From assembly GCA_019351895.1 (NCBI GenBank), contig JABBOH010000022.1:1-64000 (forward strand): a DNA stretch of 64,000 bases, in the 5' to 3' direction. The translations under genes were made by a program, and so were the position numbers. Positions 1 through 10,500 of the stretch are shown in pieces. Within the stretch, counting starts at the first letter, position 1, and each line of letters begins with the position of its first letter. Source of the stretch: Pseudomonadota bacterium. Its GTDB lineage: Bacteria; Pseudomonadota; Alphaproteobacteria; Acetobacterales; Acetobacteraceae. The notes beneath the pieces were generated by a model. The model did no database searches. It was given only the letters and a program-made list of their open reading frames with translations, and had not been told where the DNA came from.

Positions 1-1
1 G

Positions 2-1699
2 GTCGGTCTGGCCGAACAGGAACAGGCATTCGTGGCGCAGATTGATCATGATGGACGCGGGCGCATAGCTCTCCAGCAGCGCGCGACGTACGAGTTCGCC
101 AGGATCCAGCTTCGGCGCCAGAACACGTGCAGCGCCTGGAGGTACCCGGCCGCGAGCGCCATCGCCAGAGGAGCCGATCAGCCCGAATTCGCCCGGCTTG
201 CTCTGGCCGATCCTCCGGTAGATGCGAGCTGCCTTGGAGAGAACTTCGAAGCGACCTTCAATCGCGCCTGCGGTTTCGGCTGTGCCCAGCAGAAGGATGC
301 CTCCGGGCCGCAAGGCAAAACGAAACAGGGATACGACTTTACCCTGGGCCTCGGGGCCTAGATAAATCAGCAGGTTCCTGCAGGAAACCATATCCACGCG
401 GGAAAAAGGTGGGTCGAGCAACACGTCTTGGACGGCGAACACCACGGAGGCGCGCAGCTCCTGTAGAATACGGTAGCCATGATCCTCCTTAATGAAGAAG
501 CGGGCCAGACGATCGGCCGATACGTCCCCAGTGATGGCGCTTTGGTAGAGGCCTTCGCGGGCGACAACGATGGCTTCCGAATCCACATCCGAGGCGAAAA
601 ACTGAAGCTTGACCTCAGCCCCTTGCTTGGCGATCTCCTCGTGGAACAGCATCAGCAGCGAATACGTCTCCTCGCCCGTGCTACAGCCGGCTACCCAGAC
701 CCGTAGAGGGTGGTCCGGTTTACTCGCGCGGATGAGATCGGGGATGACGCTCTTTGCGAGGAACTCGAAAACCTCAGCGTCACGGAAGAACTGCGTAACG
801 TTGATCAAAAGATCCCTGACAAGACGATCGAGTTCACCGTTGTCTTGCTGCAGTATCTCCAGATAGGCGGCGCTATCATCGAGACTGATGGAAGCCATGG
901 CGATGCGCCGCTCGATCCGCCGCTGAAGGGTTCCGCTTTTATATAGGCGGAAATCATGGTGGGTCCGACTACGGAGGAGTTCGATGATGCTGGAGAGCCA
1001 GTCGGATGAGCGCGGAGCGCGGCAGTCAGCTGAAGGTTCGAGCACATCCAGCTGATGACGGAAGCGATCGAGCCCATGAGGGATTTCCGAGAGAAGAAGA
1101 ACCAAGTCAACGCTTCCGGTTTCAATCGCGCTTCTCGGCATCCCGGCGTATCCGGCTTCCTCGGGATTTTGCGCGATGACGAGGCCACCTTTGGCTCTCA
1201 CAGCACGGAGTCCTACATTGCCATCCGTACCGCTACCGGACAGAATAATACAGGCAACCCGAGCGTTGTGCTCTTCGGCGACCGAACAAAGGAGGATGTC
1301 GAAGGGAAGCCGGGTGCCATGACGGGCGCGCGGGCTTGACAACTGCAGCAAGCCCTTCGCGACAGTGAGGTCATTTGCCGGTGGGATGACATAGAGATGA
1401 TTGGGCTCTATCGGCATGCCATGAGTAGCTTCCAGCACCTTCATCTGCGTATGCGCGGTGAGAAGGTCGACCATCATGCTGTCATGGGTAGGGTCGAGAT
1501 GCTGGACAAGGATGAAGGCCATGCCCGTGTCGGGCCGCAGTGCATCCATCAGCTTGCTGCACGCGTCCAGACCGCCAGCCGAGGCGCCAATACAAACAAT
1601 GAGGCCCGGGGACGCATCCGCCGCATGCTCAACCGAGGCAACCGACTGTTCCGTTTGTTCCGGTGTAGCGACCGCCGCAGGCGCAGGCCTCAATGACAT
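2..1699 (-). CDS. CheB-CheR fusion (methylesterase-methyltransferase), 3' end outside window
   Basis: The complement from the ATG at 1699 stays open to the left edge (566 codons seen). Residues about 30-215 are a CheB methylesterase domain with the GASAGG motif (Ser about 40) and VQHLDPTH. Residues about 225-490 are a CheR methyltransferase domain with the SAM-binding AGCSTGEE motif and VSCRNLLIYL. The last visible residues (YAPASIMIN...CLFLFGQTD) match the linker that leads into PAS domains in CheB/CheR/PAS fusions, so a sensor portion probably follows outside the window. There is no receiver domain in front of CheB. AAGGAGA lies about 7 nt before the start. These fusions usually signal through protein methylation or a downstream kinase rather than classical chemotaxis; that role is inferred. 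Confidence 0.9.
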   Translation of the reverse strand, partial: MSLRPAPAAVATPEQTEQSVASVEHAADASPGLIVCIGASAGGLDACSKLMDALRPDTGMAFILVQHLDPTHDSMMVDLLTAHTQMKVLEATHGMPIEPNHLYVIPPANDLTVAKGLLQLSSPRARHGTRLPFDILLCSVAEEHNARVACIILSGSGTDGNVGLRAVRAKGGLVIAQNPEEAGYAGMPRSAIETGSVDLVLLLSEIPHGLDRFRHQLDVLEPSADCRAPRSSDWLSSIIELLRSRTHHDFRLYKSGTLQRRIERRIAMASISLDDSAAYLEILQQDNGELDRLVRDLLINVTQFFRDAEVFEFLAKSVIPDLIRASKPDHPLRVWVAGCSTGEETYSLLMLFHEEIAKQGAEVKLQFFASDVDSEAIVVAREGLYQSAITGDVSADRLARFFIKEDHGYRILQELRASVVFAVQDVLLDPPFSRVDMVSCRNLLIYLGPEAQGKVVSLFRFALRPGGILLLGTAETAGAIEGRFEVLSKAARIYRRIGQSKPGEFGLIGSSGDGARGRVPPGAARVLAPKLDPGELVRRALLESYAPASIMINLRHECLFLFGQTD

Positions 1700-1775
1700 G
1701 GACGTCTCCTTGGGATGCACCTAGGCTCCCCGCGTCGATAGGCACGTGCAGCCTGATGTCATTCTCGCGGCGAAC

Positions 1776-1802
1776 CGGTCGACTGCTGCGATCTGTCGAC
1801 CG
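1776..1802. promoter_or_regulatory. inverted repeat upstream of the CheB-CheR fusion
   Basis: CGGTCGAC and GTCGACCG form a perfect 8-bp dyad separated by 11 nt, 77-103 nt upstream of the CheB-CheR start codon. It could be an operator or a chance GC-rich palindrome. The rest of the 1700-1960 gap shows no gene. Confidence 0.25.
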
Positions 1803-1961
1803 AGTTCACTCTGAGTGTGGGGGCCCAGTTGAGAATCCCGCAGCAGGGCGCGTTAGACCAGATGAACCCAGAATATAGCAGACTGTTATCACGGTCTCGC
1901 GATGGTTCATAGCATTGGGGGTCAATCCTGGTGCCGTGACGGGAAACAGTCGGTTATCTCC

Positions 1962-2005
1962 GTGTTTTCCGAACCTGTTTAATGACTTGCTTATCCAACT
2001 ATATC
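1962..2005 (+). promoter_or_regulatory. promoter of the receiver gene with shared activator box
   Basis: The box GTGTTTTCCGAACCTG starts at 1962 and a -10-like TATATC lies at 2000-2005. The gap between the first six bases of the box and the -10 is 32 nt, as in five other promoters of this window. The predicted transcript starts near 2012 and leads to the response regulator at 2153. The box differs from the consensus GTAnTTTCCGAnCCTG only at its third base. Confidence 0.6.
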
Positions 2006-2152
2006 CAATGGCCGTTCGGCGTTCTTCGTCGGCGGGTAGGCATCTGCTTCGTGTGTCGCGTTCAGCGGGATATGACCGGGGCAGAACGGTGCAGCACAGA
2101 ATGGCAGTTGACAGTCGGTCCCGCTCAAGTGGTCCGCGACAGGAAGCTCAGA

Positions 2153-2524
2153 ATGGAACGTCTTCGCGTGCTCGTAGTGGAAGACAACGCCATCATCGGA
2201 ATGCTGCTGGCTGATATGCTGATTGCAATGGGCCATCGAGTATGCGGCGTGGAGGTGACCGAGGCAGGCGCAATCGAAGCGGCTAGTCGCTGGCGCCCAG
2301 ACCTCATGATCGTGGATGCTGAGTTGGAGGAGGGAGATGGATTTGAGGCGATCAGGTCCATTCTCATCTTCGGTCCGATGCCACATGTCTTCATGAGTGG
2401 GACGGTGGGCGGTATCGGAAGCAGGGATAGTCCGGTGCTACAGAAACCGTTTGGTGAGAAGGAGCTTGTCCGGGCAATCGAGCAGGCGATCGAGATGCGT
2501 CGGTCGCCATCGGGCGGCACATAG
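2153..2524 (+). CDS. single-domain response regulator (receiver only)
   Basis: A 123-residue protein that is a lone CheY-like receiver: VLVVEDN near the N-terminus gives the acidic pair, LMIVDAELEEGDGFE carries the phosphoacceptor Asp, and LQKPFGEKEL holds the conserved Lys. No output domain is present, so it should act by protein contact or in a phosphorelay. The ATG at 2153 was chosen because AGGAAG lies 6-7 nt before it and the family begins there; an upstream in-frame ATG at 1982 would precede the predicted transcription start. Its partner kinase is unknown; the CheB-CheR fusion is transcribed divergently from the same region. Confidence 0.85.
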   Translation: MERLRVLVVEDNAIIGMLLADMLIAMGHRVCGVEVTEAGAIEAASRWRPDLMIVDAELEEGDGFEAIRSILIFGPMPHVFMSGTVGGIGSRDSPVLQKPFGEKELVRAIEQAIEMRRSPSGGT

Positions 2525-2564
2525 CGGGATCAGCGCCGTGCCCCAACCGCACTCGAATTTGCTT

Positions 2565-3175
2565 TCAACCGCCGGGCTTCAACACGGACGGAAGCGCATT
2601 CCACAACGCGATGACCCGAACATTGGGATGGCTTGGACTGTAGGCTAAAATACTGAGGGATGCCGTGCCGAGCATGAAATGCTCGGCAGTGACTACAGGA
2701 AGCCCAATCCAGCGCACGGCAAGTGCTGCCGCGAACTGTCCGTGGGTAAAGACGGCTACGTTTCCGTGCGACGTGTTGAGGGACAGGATCAGGTGGTCGG
2801 CACGGTCAGAGACTTCGTCGGGAGTTTCCCCACCCGGAGCGCCATCTCGATAGATAGACCAAGCTCGCCGGTCCCGGTAAATCTCCGCCGAGGTCCAGCC
2901 CTCGGATTTCCATAGTTCCATTCATCCAGATCGGCGTCTACCTCGACTGATCGGCCGAGGCCGGCAAGCTCGCAGGTGCGCCGAGCGCGGCGCAGGGGGC
3001 TTGTGAGAACCCGTCCAAAATGTATCCCTCGGAGCCAGGGCGCAAGAGCTTTCGCCTCTGCCTCGCCGGCATCACTCAGCGTGAGATCGGTGCGCCCCGT
3101 ATGCTGGCCGGTTCGCGACCGGGCGGTTTCGCCGTGACGCACGACATAGACGCGAAGATCTTGCTGTTCGATGCT
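2565..3175 (-). pseudogene. histidine phosphatase (phosphoglycerate mutase family), frameshifted
   Basis: The N-terminal part reads DLRVYVVRHGETA...GRTDLTLSDAGE...LTSPLRRARRTCELAG in one frame (RHGE catalytic motif present). After LDEWNYG, near 2905-2915, the homology continues in a different frame: SEGWTSAEIYRDRRAWSIYRDG, then GGETPDEVSDRADHLI and VFTHGQFAAALAVRW. A single-base deletion would explain the shift. The 5' end runs directly out of the aldolase remnant with no obvious start codon of its own; the first ATG in this frame (3295) lies inside the aldolase remnant. It is probably inactive unless the shift is a sequencing error. Confidence 0.75.
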
Positions 3176-3650
3176 TGAGCGGCCGCGTATTCGGCAACAG
3201 CAGCCGCGTTTGCGCTGATGCGGGCCCGTCTCGGGAGGCCAGTATCCAGCGCGATAATCGCCCGCTATCTGGCGAAGCGCGCGCCCATTCTCCAAGGATC
3301 GGCTAAGCGCTGCCGCAAGCCGTCGAGCCCGTGAGTGACGGTTTTACCCTCATGCCCCGCGATATTCTTGGGCCCGATATCGCCCCCGATGCCGCGGCTG
3401 ATGCCCGCATCCATCAAGACGGTCACGACAGAAACCCGGCATGGGTTGTTTGGGGGATCGTCTCATCATCGAGGATCGCGCCGATTATGCAGGTGGATCG
3501 CAAAGCCGCGGTCTGCGCAATTCCCTCAGCGGCAAAGCGCCTGTTGCAGGTGCCGTTGCTCTCATCCATCGCCGGCGGGCCCTTGCCGCAGCCCATAAGA
3601 GCCTGTGCCGCATCGGTGAGCCGACGCCTGTTCACGACGGCTGGACCCAT
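3175..3650 (-). pseudogene. class I fructose-bisphosphate aldolase remnant
   Basis: Three pieces match class I aldolase in order. First comes GKGPPAMDESNGTCNRRFA followed by IIGAILDDETIPQTT, with about 15 residues missing between them. After a frame change near 3425-3437 come VLMDAGISRGI, KTVTHGLDGLRQRLA and MGARFAR. A TAG stop at 3265-3267 then replaces the tryptophan of the usual AKWRA, and the frame continues as RAIIALDTGLPRRARISANA and AVAEYAAA. An internal deletion, a frameshift and a nonsense codon show the gene is dead, and its C-terminal half is lost. It lies immediately downstream of xfp with a 19-nt overlap, a position consistent with a former xfp-fba operon. Confidence 0.8.
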
Positions 3651-6055
3651 TTCCAGTTCCGAATCTCGGGCAGGTCCTCACCGTGCTTGTCGATGTAGAC
3701 TTTGTGCTCGATCAACTTGTCCCGGATGATCTGCTTGAGATAGGCGCCCTTCGTTCCAAGCTGCGGGAGACGGTCGACAACGTCCTGCACGAGATGGAAG
3801 CGATCGAGGCAGTTCTGAACCCTCATGTCGAAGGAGGTCGTGATCGTGCCCTCCTCCATATAGCCCCTCACGAGCATGTTGCGGTTCGTGCGGCGGTATG
3901 TCAGCCCGTGGATCAGAGAAGGGTAGCCATGGAAGCCGAAGATGATCGGCTTGTCCCGGGTAAAGAGGGCGTCGTATTCAGTCTCGTCAAGGCCATGGGG
4001 ATGCACGCTCGCCGACTGCATCTTCATCAGATCGACCACGTTGATCACGCGGATCCTCAGCTCGGGCAGATGCTCCCGCATGATGGAGACGGCTGCGAGA
4101 ACTTCAAGTGTGGGGGTATCTCCGCAGCAGGCCATCACGACGTCCGGTTCGCGGTCCTGGTCGTTGCTGGCCCATTGCCAGATGCCGATACCCTCAGTGC
4201 AATGCACGATGGCAGCCTCCATCGTCAGCCATTGCGGCAGCGCATGCTTTCCGGCGACCACGACGTTCACGTAATGCCGGCTGCGCAGGCAATGGTCGAA
4301 GGTGGACAGCAGGCAATTTGCATCAGGCGGCAGATAGCAGCGGACGATATCAGCTTTTTTGTTGATCACGTGATCGAGGAAGCCGGGGTCTTGATGGGTG
4401 AACCCGTTGTGATCCTGCTGCCACACATGCGAGGCGAGCAGATAGTTCAGCGAGGCGATGTTTCGGCGCCAGGGCAGTTCTCGCGTCACCTTCAGCCATT
4501 TCGCATGTTGGCTGAACATCGAATCGACAATTCGGATGAACGCCTCGTAGCTGTTGAAGAGGCCATGGCGCCCTGTGAGAAGATAGCCTTCGAGCCAGCC
4601 CTCGCATTGATGTTCGCTCAGCATGGAGTCCAGAACGCGGCCCTCAGGCGCGATAAATTCGTCGTTCTGTACTTCGCTTGCTTCCCACTGGCGGTTGGTG
4701 ACCTCGAACACCGCCCCGAGTAGGTTGGAGAGCGTCTCGTCGGGCCCGAAAACGCGGAAGTTATGGGGATTGAGCGCGACGATGTCGCGGAGGAAGCCGC
4801 CAAGAACGAGGGTATCCTGCGCGAAGACAGCTCCTGGCGAGGGGACTTTGACTGCGTGGCGGCGGAAGTCTGGCATGTGCAGATCACGCAGCAGGATGCC
4901 GCCATTGGCGTGCGGATTGGCCCCCATCCGGCGGTCGCCGCGTGGGGCAAGGTCCGAGAGTTCGCGCACCAAGCTACCATCCGTGTCGAAGAGTTCCTCC
5001 GGCTTGTAGCTTCTCATCCAGGCTTCGAGGAGTGCGACATGACCGGGATGGGCTTCGTCCACCAAGACTGGAACCTGATGCGCACGGAACGTCCCTTCGA
5101 TCTGCAGGCCATCGACCTCCACTGGTCCTGTCCAGCCTTTCGGGGAGCGTAGGACGATCATCGGCCAGCGCGGCCGCACCTGCTGGCTCCCGGTCCGCGC
5201 GTCCGACTGGATCTGCTTGATCTGAGCAATAGCCGTGTCCAGAGCCTTGGCCATGAGTTCATGCATCGTCGTCGGGTCATCGCCCTCGACGAAGTGGGGG
5301 GTCCAGCCACAACCCAGGAAGAAGTGTTCCAGTTCATCATGCTCGATCCGCGCCAGGATCGTGGGGTTGCTGATTTTGAAACCGTTGAGGTGAAGGATAG
5401 GAAGAACTGCACCATCGCGGATCGGGTTGAGGAACTTGTTCGATTGCCATGCGGTCGCCAACGGCCCGGTTTCAGCCTCACCGTCTCCCACGACACAGGC
5501 AACGATCAGGTCGGGATTGTCGAAAGCCGCCCCGAACGCATGGCTCAGCGAGTAGCCGAGTTCTCCGCCTTCATGGATGGATCCTGGCGTCGTCGGCGCA
5601 ACATGGCTGGAGATGCCGCCGGGAAACGAGAACTGCGTGAACAGAGCTTTCAACCCGCCTTCGTCTTGGCTGATGTCCGGGTAGATCTCGCTATAGCTTC
5701 CCTCGAGATACGTGTTGGCGACCAGCGCGGGGCCACCGTGCCCGGGCCCGGCGATGTATATCATGTCGAGGTCGCCAGCCTTGATGACCCGATTGAGGTG
5801 AACGTAGATGAAGTTCTGGCCGGGCGTTGTTCCCCAGTGTCCGACGACGAGTGGTTTGACATGGGCCAACGTCAGCGGCTTACGCAGCAAGGCATTGTCA
5901 TAGAGGTAGATCTGACCGACGGAGAGATAGTTGGCTGCGCGCCAATAAGCGTTCATCAACATCAGTTCGCCATGAGGCAGCGTCACCCGACTGTCGCCGG
6001 CTTCCCGGCCTTGGATATCGCTCGCCAAGGGTAGCGTCGGCACAGGGTGATCCAT
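3632..6055 (-). CDS. xfp: phosphoketolase (xylulose-5-P/fructose-6-P)
   Basis: The protein has 807 residues, the usual length for the family, and splits xylulose 5-phosphate or fructose 6-phosphate into acetyl phosphate plus glyceraldehyde 3-phosphate or erythrose 4-phosphate, using thiamine diphosphate. Diagnostic stretches are [56 protein letters not shown] and the TPP motif [10 protein letters not shown]...NKFLNP. It ends [13 protein letters not shown] as family members do. The ATG at 6055 is preceded by AAGGGA 9 nt upstream; earlier in-frame ATGs would add up to 56 unrelated residues. It has its own shared-box promoter. Its downstream neighbours, aldolase and phosphatase, are decayed. Confidence 0.95.
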   Translation of the reverse strand: MDHPVPTLPLASDIQGREAGDSRVTLPHGELMLMNAYWRAANYLSVGQIYLYDNALLRKPLTLAHVKPLVVGHWGTTPGQNFIYVHLNRVIKAGDLDMIYIAGPGHGGPALVANTYLEGSYSEIYPDISQDEGGLKALFTQFSFPGGISSHVAPTTPGSIHEGGELGYSLSHAFGAAFDNPDLIVACVVGDGEAETGPLATAWQSNKFLNPIRDGAVLPILHLNGFKISNPTILARIEHDELEHFFLGCGWTPHFVEGDDPTTMHELMAKALDTAIAQIKQIQSDARTGSQQVRPRWPMIVLRSPKGWTGPVEVDGLQIEGTFRAHQVPVLVDEAHPGHVALLEAWMRSYKPEELFDTDGSLVRELSDLAPRGDRRMGANPHANGGILLRDLHMPDFRRHAVKVPSPGAVFAQDTLVLGGFLRDIVALNPHNFRVFGPDETLSNLLGAVFEVTNRQWEASEVQNDEFIAPEGRVLDSMLSEHQCEGWLEGYLLTGRHGLFNSYEAFIRIVDSMFSQHAKWLKVTRELPWRRNIASLNYLLASHVWQQDHNGFTHQDPGFLDHVINKKADIVRCYLPPDANCLLSTFDHCLRSRHYVNVVVAGKHALPQWLTMEAAIVHCTEGIGIWQWASNDQDREPDVVMACCGDTPTLEVLAAVSIMREHLPELRIRVINVVDLMKMQSASVHPHGLDETEYDALFTRDKPIIFGFHGYPSLIHGLTYRRTNRNMLVRGYMEEGTITTSFDMRVQNCLDRFHLVQDVVDRLPQLGTKGAYLKQIIRDKLIEHKVYIDKHGEDLPEIRNWKWVQPS

Positions 6056-6149
6056 GGGCTTTGGTCCCTTAGGTCGTTGTGGCTTTAGAGGCTGCATATA
6101 GCCACGCGCGGATGCGGGCTCACATTCTCGTGAGTTGAAGGTGATTGGG

Positions 6150-6193
6150 ACCATAGTCCCGCAGAGCTCAAACTGAGCAGGGTCGGAAAGTAC
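6150..6193 (-). promoter_or_regulatory. xfp promoter with shared activator box
   Basis: On the minus strand the box GTACTTTCCGACCCTG begins at 6193 and a -10-like TATGGT spans 6155-6150, with 32 nt between the first six bases and the -10. The transcript would start near 6143, leaving a leader of about 88 nt before the xfp ATG. The matching slipin promoter lies 125 nt away on the other strand. Confidence 0.65.
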
Positions 6194-6317
6194 CGAGTAT
6201 CCTGAACTGGCGTTGGACAGCATTGGGGTATAGAGCGCCGCAGTTGTCGGCCTACGTCTTGCCGGCCGCGATACTCCGCGTGTTCAGACGCTTGAGAAAG
6301 GAGATGCGATGCGCTCC

Positions 6318-6360
6318 GTATTTTCCGAGGCTGGAGCAGGGGCCGCGTCCGACATAGGTA
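6318..6360 (+). promoter_or_regulatory. slipin promoter with shared activator box
   Basis: GTATTTTCCGAGGCTG starts at 6318 and TAGGTA at 6355-6360 is the candidate -10, with 31 nt between the first six bases and the -10. The leader to the slipin ATG at 6478 would be about 110 nt. Confidence 0.6.
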
Positions 6361-6477
6361 CGAACCCCGTTGCGGTGTCGCGCCGGATTGTCGGAGCTTG
6401 AGTGGCGATGGTCGTCCGCCGCGAGCGCTCCTGCGACGGGAGGCGTCAGAGCCGGTCGGCAACTAGGAAAGAGCATT

Positions 6478-7356
6478 ATGTCCTTCGGCATTGCCTTGCC
6501 GGCACTGATTCTGGTGCCGCTTCTCCTCATCGGTTTTTTCGTGTTGACCTCCACAATTAAGATACTTCGCGAATACGAACGTGCCGTCGTCTTCACGCTC
6601 GGACGCTTTCGTGGTGTTCGCGGCCCGGGCCTTGTTTTACTTGTGCCCTTCGTCCAGGAGATGGTGCGTGTGGACCTGCGTATTCAGGTCATAGAGATCC
6701 CAAGCCAAGACGTTATCTCGCACGACAATGTTTCAATGAAGGTCGATGCAGTCCTGTATTTCAACGTCACTGACCCGGAGCGGGCCATCATCAAGGTGCA
6801 ATCTTATCTGCCCGCGACCAACATGCTGGCGCAGACGACACTCCGCGCCGTCCTTGGTCAGCATGAACTGGATGAGATGCTATCTGAAAGGAAGAAGTTG
6901 AGCGCGGACGTGCAGGCGATTCTCGATGCACAGACCGAGACCTGGGGCATAAAGGTCAGCAACGTCGAAATCCGGACGGTCGAGCTGACTGACAACATGG
7001 TGCGAGCGATCGCGAAGCAGGCGGAGGCCGAGCGTGATCGACGGGCCAAGATCATTCATGCAGAGGCCGAGTTTCAAGCGTCTCAAACGCTCGTCAACGC
7101 CGCGAAAATCTTATCCAGTATACCGGCGGCGATGCAACTCCGATATCTGCAGACTCTAACGGAGATCGGTGCCGAGCAGAACTCGACGGTCGTCTTTCCA
7201 ATGCCAATCGATATTATCAAGCCGTTCCTCGATCTGATGGAAGCGCCGGCCAAGGCCCGGGTCGCCAATGGTGACGCGCGCGGATCGAAGCCGGATAGCC
7301 CGTCCATCCTCGTGCCCGCGGCAGGAAGAGTGAACAGCGAGCCCGCGAACACGTAA
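6478..7356 (+). CDS. slipin / SPFH (stomatin-like) membrane protein
   Basis: A 292-residue protein with one N-terminal membrane segment (about residues 5-27, LPALILVPLLLIGFFVLTS) followed by an SPFH/Band 7 domain: EYERAVVFTLGRFRGVRGPG, VDLRIQVIEIPSQDVISHDN, VDAVLYFNV and the coiled-coil region AIAKQAEAERDRRAKIIHAEAE. Stomatin-like proteins form membrane scaffolds; the exact role in bacteria is not settled. The ATG at 6478 has AGGAAAG just upstream; an earlier in-frame ATG at 6370 would add 36 residues unlike the family and sits at the predicted transcription start. There is no NfeD-type protease partner next to it, which is unlike many slipin operons. Confidence 0.9.
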   Translation: MSFGIALPALILVPLLLIGFFVLTSTIKILREYERAVVFTLGRFRGVRGPGLVLLVPFVQEMVRVDLRIQVIEIPSQDVISHDNVSMKVDAVLYFNVTDPERAIIKVQSYLPATNMLAQTTLRAVLGQHELDEMLSERKKLSADVQAILDAQTETWGIKVSNVEIRTVELTDNMVRAIAKQAEAERDRRAKIIHAEAEFQASQTLVNAAKILSSIPAAMQLRYLQTLTEIGAEQNSTVVFPMPIDIIKPFLDLMEAPAKARVANGDARGSKPDSPSILVPAAGRVNSEPANT

Positions 7357-7369
7357 GCGCGGCGCCTGG

Positions 7370-7413
7370 GTAGTTTCCGATCCTGGCCGATGTGTGGCGC
7401 GGCTGGTTAGAAT
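7370..7413 (+). promoter_or_regulatory. cyclic glucan synthase promoter with shared activator box
   Basis: GTAGTTTCCGATCCTG starts at 7370 and TAGAAT at 7408-7413 is the -10, with 32 nt between the first six bases and the -10. It sits only 14 nt after the slipin stop codon, so cgs-pgm can be transcribed separately. A GTG at 7392, in frame with cgs, lies upstream of the predicted transcription start (about 7420). Confidence 0.65.
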
Positions 7414-7517
7414 GTAAGGCGCGGCAACGGCCTGCAGCTGCCGGATATCACTTACTTTGGCCCCGGATCATCCGAGCACGCGAACTCCTCAACACGGTTA
7501 ATGAACAGGACGCATGC

Positions 7518-10500
7518 GTGAAGCTGGTCACCGAGGGCGTTCCGCTGAGCCGTTATACATCGACCGGTTTGCGGGTCCGGCGAGCATTCGTCCGCTGGGG
7601 GGCTCGCCGTGCCCTGGTTGACGCGGTGAGCCGGAAGAGATCAGCAACTGGCGAAAGCCACCAGGATCCGATCCGTGCCGAACTGTTTGGGATAGAGCGC
7701 CTGGAGCAGCACGCTGAAAGTCTGGCGGCGGCTCAGAACGTGGCAACCAAGCCAAGTAGCGATCATCGCCTTGAGCGGCGTCTCGAGAACAACGAACGGA
7801 CTTTGCTCCATTGTTATGAGACCATGGTCGCTGCCGTGGAAGACTCGCGCTCCATCATACCGGCGGCAGATTGGCTCATCGACAATTTCCACGTTGTGCA
7901 GGAACAGGTGCGGGCCATCCGGACTGATCTGCCTCCGAGTTTCCGTCGACAGCTTCCGCGGCTGGTCGATGGACCCTTCAAGGGGTATCCGCGGGTTTTC
8001 GGGCTGTCTTGGGCATTTATAGCGCACACGGATAGCCGGATCGATCCTCAAACCCTCTGTCGATTCCTCCGGGCCTATCAGCACGTCCAGCCCCTCACAA
8101 TAGGCGAGCTCTGGGCCGTAGCAATCGCCCTTCGTGTTGTGCTTGTGGAGAACCTTCGCCGGCTTGCCGAGAACATCATCAGCGACCAGAGCGCCCGAGG
8201 GGCTGCAAATGCCCTGGCAGACCATGTGCTCCGGCCTGAGTCCGGCCCAGTGGATGATCATATCCTGGGGCAGGTCAACACGCCTCTATCGACCGCCTTC
8301 GCGGTTCAGTTCGTGCGCCGCCTACGCGAAGAGGATCCGCGCGCCGCCCGTGCAGTGAGTTGGCTTGACGCAACCCTCACTGCGCAGGGAACGAACGCCG
8401 AAAGCGCTGTCGAGTCCCAGCAGCAACGCCAGGGCGCCGCGAATGTCACCATCCGCAATGTCATCACGAGCATGCGGCTGATGTCGTCGATCGACTGGCG
8501 GGAACTGTTTGAAAGCGTCAGCCCGGTCGACAATGCACTCCGCAAGGGCAGCAACTTTGCTGAACTCGACTTTGCTACCCGGGAACTCTACCGGCACGCC
8601 ATCGAGCAGCTGGCACGGAGATCTCTACTTTCGGAAGTGGGCGTGGCAGAGAGGACGATCGCGGAGTCGCAGGGTGCCAGCTCTGGCCCCGATCTCCCGG
8701 GCACCAGCCCGTACCGCGAGGCCGACCCCGGCTACTACCTTATCGCCAAGGGCCGGGCCGGCTTTGAGACAAGGATCGGCTACCGTGCCACCGCCCGCAG
8801 TCGGTTCTCCAGGCTAAATGCCCGTACGGGGATCACTGGGTATATTGGCATCATCATCGCGATGACCCTGGTCATCGTGGCGCTGCTCTTGGCGTGGGCG
8901 CAGCACTGGAACCTCACATGGGACACGCTGGTCCTCGGCTTCCTTGCCTTGGTCCCAGCCTCCGATTCCGCCATGGCTCTGGTGAATTGCGGGGCGACGA
9001 ACCGCGTCGGCGCCACAAGCTTGCCGGGCTTCGAGCTTGCGGGGGGTGTGCCGGAGGGGCTGCGAACAATCGTCGTCATGCCGACGCTGCTGACCTCACT
9101 TGCCGGTATCGCTGAGGAAGTGAAGCGGCTTGAGGTTCACTACTTGGCGAGCAGCGACGGCGAGTTGTTTTTCGCCTTGCTCTCCGACTGGACGGACGCG
9201 CTGTCGGAGACGCAGCCAGACGATGGGGATTTGCTGGAAGCGGCCGCTCAGGGAATCAAGCGCCTCAATCAGCGTTACCGGACCTCGGGAGGCAACGACC
9301 GGTTTCTTCTGCTGCATCGGCGCAGGATCTGGAACCCCGGACAGGCGCGCTGGATCGGGTGGGAGCGCAAACGCGGCAAGCTTCATGAGTTGAACAGGCT
9401 GTTGCGGGGGGCAGAGGACACCAGCTTTGTCGCGATCGGCGGCCACGCGCCCACCGTGCCGGCAGGCGTAAAGTACGTTATCATTTTGGACGCCGATACC
9501 AGACTTCCACGTGGCGTGGCCAAGCGGCTGATCGGCAAGATGGCGCATCCGCTGAACCGCCCGTTTTTTGACGTTCTTTCGCGCCGGGTTACGGATGGAT
9601 ATGCCGTGCTGCAGCCGCGGGTGACGCCGGCCCTTCCCACGGGGCATGACGGGTCTCGGTTCCAGCGCGTGTTCGCCAATACGAGCGGCATGGATCCCTA
9701 TGCCTGCGCCGTCTCGGATGTCTATCAGGATCTTTTCGGTGAAGGATCCTACTGCGGCAAGGGGATCTACGACGTCGACTGCTTCGAGACTGCGCTTGCC
9801 GGGCTTATTCCGGACAACACAGTACTCAGCCATGATCTTCTGGAGGGCATCTTCGCCCGCGCCGGTCTCGTTTCGGACATAGAGGTCGTCGATGAGTTCC
9901 CGACGCGCTATGACGTGGCCGCGGCGCGGCAGTATCGCTGGGCGCGCGGCGACTGGCAGCTCCTCCCTTGGATACTAGGCCGTGGCGCGAGTCCGGACTC
10001 CAGCGACCGCCGCCGGTCCATACCCCTCGTCGGGCGATGGAAGATGATCGATAATCTGCGAAGGTCGATATCGCCGCCTGCCGCTTTCCTCGCTTTGACA
10101 GCGGGCTGGATGCTCCCGCTGACGGACGCACTCCGATGGGACGCCTTTGTGCTGACGACGATGTCGGTGCCTTCGCTGATACCGCTTCTTATGGCCATAG
10201 TACCGCGCAGGCTTGGGCTTGCCAAAGGCATGCATGTGGCCTCGGTATACGCCGATATGCAACTTGCAGCGTCGCAGATCCTACTGTTGGTTTCATTCCT
10301 TCCTGATCAAGCATGGATGATGAGCGATGCGATCCTGCGGACCCTCTATCGCCTGTTGGCGAGCCGGCGGAATTTGCTTGAATGGGTGACGGCGTCTCAG
10401 GCGAAAGGTTGTGCCAGGCGTGATCTGACCGGCTTCTATCGGCATATGGCTGGAGGAATCTGCCTCACCCTCGTTGTAGGAGCTCTGGCGGCTTGGTGGC

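Noticed and set aside
1982-2152. Longer N-terminus of the receiver protein
   Set aside because: The upstream residues do not resemble a receiver and precede the predicted transcription start; ATG 2153 has the ribosome site.
3683-4723. 346-residue plus-strand open frame
   Set aside because: Antisense shadow of xfp, whose minus-strand product is full length with cofactor motifs.
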